From Aquificota bacterium (GTDB lineage: Bacteria > Aquificota > Aquificia > Aquificales > Hydrogenothermaceae): 6,467 nucleotides of DNA. A model generated the notes under the pieces. It worked only from the letters and a program-made list of their open reading frames with translations, made no database searches and was not told the origin of the DNA. The stretch lies in contig JAADEU010000010.1 of NCBI GenBank assembly GCA_013153235.1, forward strand, positions 1 to 6,467. The letters run 5' to 3'. Below are positions 1-4,994 of the stretch, piece after piece. Positions within the stretch are counted from its first letter, which is position 1. Each line of letters begins with the position of its first letter. The translations under genes and the position numbers were made by a program.

Positions 1-601
1 GGTCAACACTGTCCATACCTGCTGAGGCCCTTAATGTGATTATAGGCACACCGTTAGGGTCTTCCTTCACCTCTGTTTTTACGCCTTTTATAAAATCTTT
101 GTATCTTACCGTAAGTGGTTTACCATCTATGTCCAGTGTTTCCTCAAAGTCATTGAATCCAATAACAGAAAGAAGGAGAGGCTTTTCCAGTTTGAATGTT
201 TTATCTCCCTTTCTGGCTTCAATCTGGAGGAACGGGTCTCTGGAAAATATCTGGTTCTGTTCCTGTTTTTCCCTTATGTGCATCATCCCTTCATAACCGA
301 AGTACCTTGTAATGGCAGCACCGATGAAAATAACAACAAATGATAGGTGAAAAATAAAAAGGGGAATCTTTTTAGGCTGCCACATTTTATATTTGAATAT
401 GTTTCCTATCAGGTTCAGGGTAAGGAGGGTCATCAGAACCTCAAGCCACTTGGAACCGTAAACAAGGGCGTATGCAGTCTCCCTTCCAAAATCATTCTCT
501 ATGAATGTGGCAATACCCACCACCGCACCAAATATCAGCAGGAGGATTACGGTGGTTTTCATTGAGAAAAGAATGTCCATAGCCTTCCTGAAAATATCCA
601 T
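1..601 (-). CDS. resB: Cytochrome c biogenesis protein ResB, N-terminal part (probable CcsBA fusion), partial
   Basis: The reverse strand is open from an ATG at 601 to the window edge, giving 200 residues without a stop; the C-terminus lies outside. A GGGGG Shine-Dalgarno (complement of 608-612) sits 6 nt before the ATG. Three hydrophobic segments are visible (about residues 15-35, 45-66 and 80-98), followed by a soluble, presumably periplasmic stretch. The third carries FHLSF with His85, matching the conserved membrane histidine of ResB/CcsB, then GAAITRYFGYEGMMHIRE, a stretch I associate with the large CcsBA fusions of Campylobacterota and Aquificota. ResB/CcsBA carries haem across the membrane and attaches it to CXXCH of apocytochromes (System II). 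Whether the CcsA half is fused cannot be seen here. The gene is divergent from modA. The ccdA and thioredoxin-like genes at 3561-4886 are probable pathway partners. The family call is firm; the fusion is inference. Confidence 0.88.
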   Translation of the reverse strand, partial: MDIFRKAMDILFSMKTTVILLLIFGAVVGIATFIENDFGRETAYALVYGSKWLEVLMTLLTLNLIGNIFKYKMWQPKKIPLFIFHLSFVVIFIGAAITRYFGYEGMMHIREKQEQNQIFSRDPFLQIEARKGDKTFKLEKPLLLSVIGFNDFEETLDIDGKPLTVRYKDFIKGVKTEVKEDPNGVPIITLRASAGMDSVD

Positions 602-664
602 GCAAAGCCCCCAAATTTCGTTAGTTAATAAAAGGTATGATTTTTCACAATAAACATAATACTA

Positions 665-694
665 CTAATATTGTAAAAAAGAAAAGCTTGTCAA
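665..694 (-). promoter_or_regulatory. Candidate sigma70-type promoter for resB
   Basis: On the reverse strand there is a perfect TTGACA (complement of 689-694), an 18-bp spacer, and TATTAG (complement of 665-670, four of six matches to TATAAT). Transcription would begin near 658, leaving a leader of about 55 nt before the resB ATG at 601. The -35 is good and the -10 mediocre. The region is AT-rich, so chance matches are easy. Confidence 0.45.
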
Positions 695-695
695 T

Positions 696-708
696 AGTAA
701 TCATTACT
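696..708. promoter_or_regulatory. 13-bp palindrome next to the resB -35, possible operator
   Basis: AGTAATCATTACT is a perfect inverted repeat with 6-bp arms around one central base. It lies one base upstream of the putative resB -35 (689-694), centred roughly 44 bp before the inferred start site. That is a common position for an activator touching RNA polymerase. No regulator is recognised for this sequence. A chance palindrome in AT-rich DNA is possible. Confidence 0.3.
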
Positions 709-814
709 GATAATTAAAATTGTTAATATTTTTCAGCCAGTTAGGATTATATTTAATTTTTAAATACTCCCCGGGATTTTTTTAAATAAAAAGTAATTAA
801 AATATAGTAATAAC

Positions 815-843
815 TTGACTTTGGGGATATACCGTTATTTAAT
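815..843 (+). promoter_or_regulatory. Candidate promoter of the mod operon
   Basis: TTGACT (815-820) and TTTAAT (838-843) each match the sigma70 consensus at five of six bases and are separated by the ideal 17 bp. Just upstream (about 779-814) is a run rich in A and T that could act as an UP element. Transcription would start near 850, giving a leader of about 20 nt that carries the GGTGGGGTG Shine-Dalgarno (856-864) before the GTG start at 870. The -10 lies inside the inverted repeat 831-858, so a repressor bound there would block polymerase. Confidence 0.55.
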
Positions 844-858
844 ATAAACAATAACGGT
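831..858. promoter_or_regulatory. ModE-like molybdate operator (inverted repeat)
   Basis: ACCGTTATT (831-839) and AATAACGGT (850-858) are perfect 9-bp inverted arms around a 10-bp AT-rich centre. The core reads CGTTAT-N12-ATAACG. As I recall the E. coli ModE consensus (ATCGNTATATA-N6-TATATAACGAT), it has the same half-sites and the same 12-bp separation. The site covers the candidate -10 and ends 11 bp before the modA GTG, touching its ribosome binding site. This is the classic position for Mo-dependent repression of modABC. No modE gene is in the window. The inverted repeat is seen directly; the ModE assignment rests on the consensus match and on the downstream genes. Confidence 0.72.
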
Positions 859-869
859 GGGGTGTACCT

Positions 870-1625
870 GTGAAAAATCTTGTATTTTGGCTGTTATTCC
901 TTTTTGCAGGGGGTGCCTTTGGTGAAACCCTGTTTGTGGCGGCATCTGCCAATGTTCAGTATGCACTGAAGGAGCTTATCTCTGATTTCGGGAAAAAATC
1001 CGGATGTGAGGGGGTAAAAACTGTTGTTGCTTCCTCCGGTAAGCTTACTGCCCAGATAGAAAGGGGGGCTCCGTACCACATTTTTCTGTCTGCCGATATG
1101 AAGTATCCCCTATATCTGTATAGAAAGGGTTTCACGGTGGAAAAACCCCGGGTATATGCAATCGGAGTTCTTGTTATCTGGAGTATGAAAGGAATTCCCC
1201 TCAGGGAAAAAGGCCCCATGGTTCTCCTGTCTGATGACGTAAAGAGGATTGCCATGCCCAATCCAAGGAATGCACCTTACGGCAGGGCGGCCAGGGAATA
1301 TCTGTCCAGAATAGGCCTGTTTGATAAAGTGAGGAAAAAGATTATATATGGGGAGAGTGTCTCCCAGACCTCACAGTATATATTTAAGAAACTGGTTGAT
1401 GTCGGATTTACCGCAAAATCTGTGGTTCTCTCCCCCAGGATGAAAGGGAAAGGTACCTGGATAGAGGTTGATAGGAGTAAATATTCCCCTATAAAACAGG
1501 GGGTTGTTCTGCTGAAAAAAGGGGAGAAAAACAGGTGTGCTACCGGATTTTACAGGTATCTTTTTACCCCTGATGCAAAAAAAATACTTTCCCGCTTCGG
1601 GTACATCACAGATGAACAGAATTAA
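870..1625 (+). CDS. modA: Molybdate/tungstate ABC transporter, periplasmic binding protein ModA
   Basis: This 251-residue protein captures molybdate (or tungstate) in the periplasm and hands it to ModBC. A signal peptide spans about residues 1-18 (hydrophobic core FWLLFLF, probable cleavage after AFG, no lipobox Cys). Family landmarks follow in order: FVAASAN with Ser27, ASSGKL with Ser55/Ser56, IFLSAD at 71-76, MPNPRNAPYGRAA at 129-141, and GESVSQ then VGFTAKS at 161-184. These correspond to the oxyanion-pocket segments of E. coli-type ModA. The GTG start at 870 is chosen for the GGTGGGGTG Shine-Dalgarno at 856-864 and because the signal peptide begins there. Cys46 and Cys223 are the only cysteines and could form a disulfide. 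The gene ends 14 bp inside the next one and is the first of the operon, behind a ModE-like operator. Molybdate versus tungstate preference cannot be read from sequence. Confidence 0.93.
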   Translation: MKNLVFWLLFLFAGGAFGETLFVAASANVQYALKELISDFGKKSGCEGVKTVVASSGKLTAQIERGAPYHIFLSADMKYPLYLYRKGFTVEKPRVYAIGVLVIWSMKGIPLREKGPMVLLSDDVKRIAMPNPRNAPYGRAAREYLSRIGLFDKVRKKIIYGESVSQTSQYIFKKLVDVGFTAKSVVLSPRMKGKGTWIEVDRSKYSPIKQGVVLLKKGEKNRCATGFYRYLFTPDAKKILSRFGYITDEQN

Positions 1626-2025
1626 GGCCGTTATAAAGTCTGTGGAAAGCTCCGACAGTATTTCCCTTGTGGAATTGGAAACGGCGGCAGGTAAGATGTC
1701 TGCGGTTGTTGTGGAAACGCCGGATACCGCAGATTACCTGAAGACAGGCAGGGAGGTTTACATCCTCTTTAAGGAGACGGAGGTATCCATCGGAAAGGAC
1801 CTTTCCGGTAGAATTAGCCTGCGAAATAGATTTGACTGTACCGTGCTCACTGTGGAAAGGGGAAAGATACTCTCCAGGATTGTGATGGATTGTAAAGGAG
1901 AAAGGATTGTTTCTATAATAACCACCAGGTCTGTGGAATCCCTGGAGCTTAAAGAAGGGGACCGTGTGACTGCCCTTGTTAAAACCAATGAGGTAAGCCT
2001 ACTGGAGATGGATGGTAATGTTTGA
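1612..2025 (+). CDS. Molbindin-like protein with two Mop/TOBE domains (ModG-like)
   Basis: From the ATG at 1612 this is a 137-residue cytoplasmic protein made only of two Mop-type domains, about residues 1-63 and 70-132. The second follows the Mop pattern closely: ISLRN, a beta strand with CTVLTV, ITTRSVESLELKEGD, then VTALVKTNEVSLL. The first is more diverged but ends with the equivalent YILFKETEVSI. Tandem Mop proteins such as Azotobacter ModG bind several molybdate or tungstate ions as storage or buffering proteins, and this length is close to ModG. The frame is open further upstream inside modA, but 1612 gives the usual N-terminus and a short 14-bp overlap. No convincing Shine-Dalgarno precedes it, so translation is probably coupled to modA. 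The order modA-molbindin-modB-modC resembles, from memory, the mod operon of Campylobacter. There is no HTH domain, so this is not ModE itself. Confidence 0.85.
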   Translation: MNRIKAVIKSVESSDSISLVELETAAGKMSAVVVETPDTADYLKTGREVYILFKETEVSIGKDLSGRISLRNRFDCTVLTVERGKILSRIVMDCKGERIVSIITTRSVESLELKEGDRVTALVKTNEVSLLEMDGNV

Positions 2026-2701
2026 CCAGCAGTTTGTTGAGACTATATTTCTCACCTTCAGACTTGCATTTATCACTACGGTGATACTCTTTTTTGCCGG
2101 ACTGCCTGTTGCATACTTTCTTGCTTATAAGGATTTCAGATTTAAACCTGTTGTGGAAACAGTTGTAAGTCTGCCACTTGTGTTGCCTCCCACCGTACTG
2201 GGTTTTTATCTGATTGTTCTTCTCAGCCCTGAAGGCTTTTTAGGTGGTCTTATTGAGAAAATCTCAGGTCATTCATTACTGTTTACATTTGAGGGACTGG
2301 TTCTTGGCTCTGTTGTTTATAGCTTTCCTTTTATGGTCCATCCGCTCCAGTCAGGTTTTAGCTCAATTCCTCCGAGTCTTATAGAAGCCTCATACACACT
2401 TGGAAAGTCCAGAATAGAAACCCTTCTGAAGGTTATTCTACCGAATATGAAGCCTTCTATACTTACAGGGATAGTCCTTACTTTTGCCCATACTATCGGG
2501 GAGTTTGGGGTCGTACTGATGATTGGAGGGTCTATACCTGGAGAGACAAAGGTTGCTTCTATAGCCATTTACGAAGAGGTGGAGGCATTGAATTACGACA
2601 GGGCAAATCTGTACGCACTGGTTTTATTTCTGATAACTGCCTTCATACTTATTGTTGTGTACACAGTCAATAGAAGATTTACAAGGGCCCAGAATCTATG
2701 A
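2012..2701 (+). CDS. modB: Molybdate/tungstate ABC transporter permease ModB
   Basis: This is a 229-residue inner-membrane permease of normal ModB length. Hydrophobic segments lie at about 13-38, 47-72, 93-112, 150-172 and 197-218. Residues 53-66 (SLPLVLPPTVLGFY) are a ModB hallmark. The cytoplasmic EAA loop that docks onto ModC is at about 125-148, beginning EASYTLGKSR and running to VILPNMKPS. After it comes TIGEFGVVLMIGGSIPGETK, again typical of ModB, then the YEEVEALNYDRA segment. Two in-frame ATGs compete: 2012 (GGAG 4 nt away) and 2018 (GGAG 10 nt away). 2012 is kept, but 2018 is equally plausible. The gene overlaps the molbindin by 14 bp (8 bp if it starts at 2018) and modC by 4 bp, so all three are co-transcribed and probably translationally coupled. 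Confidence 0.94.
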   Translation: MVMFDQQFVETIFLTFRLAFITTVILFFAGLPVAYFLAYKDFRFKPVVETVVSLPLVLPPTVLGFYLIVLLSPEGFLGGLIEKISGHSLLFTFEGLVLGSVVYSFPFMVHPLQSGFSSIPPSLIEASYTLGKSRIETLLKVILPNMKPSILTGIVLTFAHTIGEFGVVLMIGGSIPGETKVASIAIYEEVEALNYDRANLYALVLFLITAFILIVVYTVNRRFTRAQNL

Positions 2702-3564
2702 TTTTGAAACTGGAAAAAAGGCTTAAGGGTTCGGAAGGGGAGTTTTTGCTGAATGTGGATATGGATATTCCGGAGGGTTCTTTCGTTACAATTTTTGGAA
2801 GGTCCGGAGCCGGAAAAACAACTATCCTCAGAATGATTGCAGGTCTTGAAAAACCTGACAGGGGATTTATAAAGGTCGGTAACAGTGTTTATTATGATTC
2901 TTCGGCAGGAATAGACCTTCCTCCCCAGAAGAGAAAGGTGGGATTTGTTTTCCAGGATTATGCCCTGTTTCCTAACATGACTGTGGCTGAAAATATACTG
3001 TTTGGGATGGAAAAGCCGGACAGGGGTTTTCTGGATTATCTTCTGGAACTGACAGGGCTTGAAAAACTTGCTGACAGGAAACCGGATACCCTTTCAGGGG
3101 GTCAGAAGCAGCGGGTTGCCCTTGCAAGGGCTGTTGCGAGGAAGCCGGAAATTTTACTGCTGGATGAGCCTCTTTCGGCGCTTGATATGGAAACCAGAAA
3201 GATGCTTCAGGAGGAACTTCAGAGAATACACAGGGATATGAATCTTACCACATTTTTGATAAGTCACGACTTTTCAGAGGTATTCAGGCTGTCTGACACC
3301 GTTTATGTACTTGATAGGGGAAGTATTGTAAAGCAGGGCAGACCTGAGGATGTGTTTGTCCAGGAGAGGCTGAGCGGTAAGGTAAAGTTCTCCGGTGAGA
3401 TAGTGGACATTAAGAGGGAGGATGTTGTTTATATAGTCTCAGTTTTAATCGGTAATAGAATCATAAAGGTGGTTGCAGACCCTGCAGAGGCGGAAGACCT
3501 CTCTATAGGAGACAGGGTTGTGGTTGCCTCAAAGGCATTTAATCCGTTTATTATCAGGGTCTAA
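2698..3564 (+). CDS. modC: Molybdate/tungstate ABC transporter ATP-binding protein ModC
   Basis: This 288-residue ATPase powers oxyanion import through ModB. All ABC motifs are intact: Walker A GRSGAGKTT (34-42), Q-loop FVFQDY with Gln86, signature LSGGQKQR (132-139), Walker B EILLLDEP (151-158) with catalytic Glu157, D-loop SALD (160-163) and switch His190. After about residue 226 comes a single TOBE-like domain (FSGEIVDIK through GDRVVVASKAFNPF). E. coli ModC is longer (about 350 residues) and ends in a di-Mop module. Here the two-Mop unit seems to be supplied by the separate molbindin gene upstream. The start overlaps the modB stop as ATGA. The 3' end overlaps the convergent ccdA gene by 4 bp, leaving no room for a terminator at the junction. 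EKPDRGF occurs twice (51-57 and 105-111). Confidence 0.94.
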   Translation: MILKLEKRLKGSEGEFLLNVDMDIPEGSFVTIFGRSGAGKTTILRMIAGLEKPDRGFIKVGNSVYYDSSAGIDLPPQKRKVGFVFQDYALFPNMTVAENILFGMEKPDRGFLDYLLELTGLEKLADRKPDTLSGGQKQRVALARAVARKPEILLLDEPLSALDMETRKMLQEELQRIHRDMNLTTFLISHDFSEVFRLSDTVYVLDRGSIVKQGRPEDVFVQERLSGKVKFSGEIVDIKREDVVYIVSVLIGNRIIKVVADPAEAEDLSIGDRVVVASKAFNPFIIRV

Positions 3565-4415
3565 TACAGAAAATCTGTAAGTTTATCCAGATTTCCTGTC
3601 AGAAGCATAATTCCCACAAAAATCAACAGCAGTCCACCTATAATCTCGATAACCAGGAAGTACCTCCTCATAAAGTTGAAGAATCTGAAGAACTGGTTAA
3701 TGGCCATCGCAGTCAGGATAAATGGTATTCCAAGTCCCATCGAAAATGCCAGAAGGAGGATAACACCCTGCATTACCGTTTCCTGCTGCGACGCATAAAG
3801 GAGAATTGCACCCAGAACAGGACCTATACACGGAGACCAGCCAAAGGCAAAGGCAACACCAACAATAAAAGCCCCGATTATACCCGGGGGTTTTTTCTTA
3901 ACCTCTGTTGATTTTTGCTGGTACAGGAGCCTGTACATACCGGAGAAGTAAAAAATAAGCAGTAAAATGGCTATTACAGGAAGCAGTGCAAAGTCGTTTA
4001 GCCACTTGCCGGTTATAATTCCAGATACCAGATATACACCAGAGGCTACAGCTGTAATTATCCCAAGCCACAGCTTTGCCTTCTGGGACTGGAAAATACC
4101 TGTAAAGTGTACACCAAGGAGAATAACAAGTACCGCTGCAACCTTGGATATAATGTGTCTGTATTCCTGTAGAAGCTGACCCACAAAGGTTGAGGCTGCA
4201 CCTAAAGCTGTAAAAACGACAGAAAATCCTATAACAAAGGCGATTGCAGAATAAACCACCGTCCAGTCTATTTTATTTTCTGTCTGGCTTGCTGTCTGGG
4301 CTGAAACACCGGATATGTAAGCTATGTATCCCGGTATAATGGGTAAAACACAGGGAGATAAAAATGCCACAATCCCTGCCAGAAAAGCCGCTCCTACAGA
4401 TACGCTTTCTATCAT
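3561..4415 (-). CDS. ccdA: Cytochrome c biogenesis protein CcdA (thiol-disulfide electron carrier), enlarged
   Basis: This 284-residue multi-pass membrane protein moves electrons from cytoplasmic thioredoxin to periplasmic thioredoxin-like proteins. The two redox cysteines stand in their family motifs: LSPCVLPIIPGY with Cys22 in the first membrane helix and WSPCIGPVLG with Cys196. The helix segments GFSVVFTALGA and GLGIPFILTA are also typical. Ordinary CcdA proteins have six helices and about 220-245 residues. Here the stretch after VHFTGI (about residues 110-175) is longer than usual and looks able to form two extra membrane helices (about 116-135 and 142-163). The start ATG has AAAGGAG 7 nt before it, placed inside the end of the upstream thioredoxin-like gene, whose TGA directly abuts this ATG. 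The two genes are therefore one unit. With ResB in the same window, a cytochrome c maturation role is the natural reading. Confidence 0.9.
   Translation of the reverse strand: MIESVSVGAAFLAGIVAFLSPCVLPIIPGYIAYISGVSAQTASQTENKIDWTVVYSAIAFVIGFSVVFTALGAASTFVGQLLQEYRHIISKVAAVLVILLGVHFTGIFQSQKAKLWLGIITAVASGVYLVSGIITGKWLNDFALLPVIAILLLIFYFSGMYRLLYQQKSTEVKKKPPGIIGAFIVGVAFAFGWSPCIGPVLGAILLYASQQETVMQGVILLLAFSMGLGIPFILTAMAINQFFRFFNFMRRYFLVIEIIGGLLLIFVGIMLLTGNLDKLTDFLY
3872..3896 (+). terminator. Terminator-like hairpin for rightward mod transcripts, inside ccdA
   Basis: Read on the plus strand, CCCCG (3872-3876) pairs with CGGGG (3885-3889) around an 8-nt loop and is followed, after one G, by six T (3891-3896). 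This looks like a short Rho-independent terminator about 310 nt beyond the modC stop. The same bases encode the KKKPPGIIG stretch of CcdA on the other strand, so the resemblance may be incidental. No hairpin with a T-run is found at the modC/ccdA junction itself. Confidence 0.35.
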
Positions 4416-4886
4416 TCAGTTCTCCTTTAACAGCCGTTTGATGTACTTTTCGGCCTTTTTTGTACTGATGGCTCCGTATATTATTTTACCTATTGTCAGG
4501 TCTTTACGCAGTATATAGGTAATCGGGGTTCCAACTATTCTGTATTTTGATTTTACAGTCAGGTCTCCAATCAACACAGGAATGTCAAATCCCCATTTTT
4601 TCTTAATTTCTTTTATTTTTTCCGGAGATTTTTCGTCTATTACAACGGCGTAAAAAATAACGCCTTTATCCCTGTACCTGTGGTACAGGGTGTTTATACT
4701 TTTCAGTTCCTCTTCACAGGTGTGACAGGTTTTTGACCAGAAAATCAGGTAAACGACATTCCCCTTTAAACTTTCAAGGGATACTGTATTGCCGTTTTCG
4801 TCCTTAAGGGTGAACATGTAGGGCCTGATGCTTTTTGCCTGCACGGAAAAAAACACAATTAGAAATACCAGTATGTATCTGACCAT
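4416..4886 (-). CDS. Periplasmic thioredoxin-like protein (TlpA/ResA family)
   Basis: This 156-residue protein has an N-terminal signal or anchor (about 1-17, core YILVFLIVFFSV, possible cleavage after VQA). A single thioredoxin fold follows: FTLKDENGNTVSLESLKG (about 25-42), the active site FWSKTCHTC with Cys54 and Cys57, the strand VIFYAVVIDE, and the cis-proline loop VGTPITYILRKD with Pro121. This is the TlpA/ResA/CcmG type, which keeps apocytochrome c CXXCH thiols reduced. The motif is CHTC, without the proline of ResA (CEPC) or TlpA (CVPC), and Lys-Thr replaces the usual tryptophan before the first Cys. The stop abuts the ccdA ATG, so CcdA is the likely electron donor. A GGGG Shine-Dalgarno lies about 6-7 nt before the ATG at 4886. 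A different periplasmic substrate is possible. Confidence 0.85.
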   Translation of the reverse strand: MVRYILVFLIVFFSVQAKSIRPYMFTLKDENGNTVSLESLKGNVVYLIFWSKTCHTCEEELKSINTLYHRYRDKGVIFYAVVIDEKSPEKIKEIKKKWGFDIPVLIGDLTVKSKYRIVGTPITYILRKDLTIGKIIYGAISTKKAEKYIKRLLKEN

Positions 4887-4934
4887 ATGACGCCCCTTGT
4901 TGAGGATTATTGATTTTTAATTTTATACTGGTAT

Positions 4935-4963
4935 TTTATGCATGGTATGACACAGATTATAAT
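4935..4963 (+). promoter_or_regulatory. Candidate promoter of the iron-sulfur subunit gene
   Basis: A perfect TATAAT lies at 4958-4963. A weak -35 (TTTATG, 4935-4940, three of six) sits 17 bp upstream. Transcription would start near 4970, about 25 nt before the ATG, with the GGAAGGTGAG Shine-Dalgarno (4983-4992) in the leader. The match is weak at -35, and the spacer is shared with the divergent thioredoxin-like gene, for which I could not pick a convincing promoter. Confidence 0.38.
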
Positions 4964-4994
4964 TGAATACTAACTATTTTTCGGAAGGTGAGCC

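Noticed and set aside
36..565. Plus-strand open frames of 86 and 72 codons
   Set aside because: They lie antisense to resB, have no family-like motifs and no good ribosome binding site. The reverse strand carries the clear ResB protein.
647..674. ACAATA (647-652) and TATTGT (669-674) inverted repeat near the resB start site
   Set aside because: Six-bp AT-rich arms 16 bp apart are expected by chance in this spacer; no known operator matches.
769..783. CCCGGG followed by a T-run, resembling a terminator
   Set aside because: The self-complementary part is only six bases with no loop, so it cannot form a hairpin; no gene ends upstream on that strand.
602..869. Search for a riboswitch (such as the Mo cofactor motif) or a small RNA ahead of modA
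   Set aside because: The inferred modA leader is only about 20 nt, and the AT-rich spacer shows no structured GC-containing stems.
1537..1611. Upstream in-frame start for the molbindin gene at 1537
   Set aside because: It would place 25 extra residues inside modA with no Mop similarity; the ATG at 1612 gives the standard N-terminus of the domain.
4925..4943. Small palindromes (ATACTGGTAT, ATGCAT) in the divergent spacer
   Set aside because: Arms of three or four bases are too short to support an operator call.
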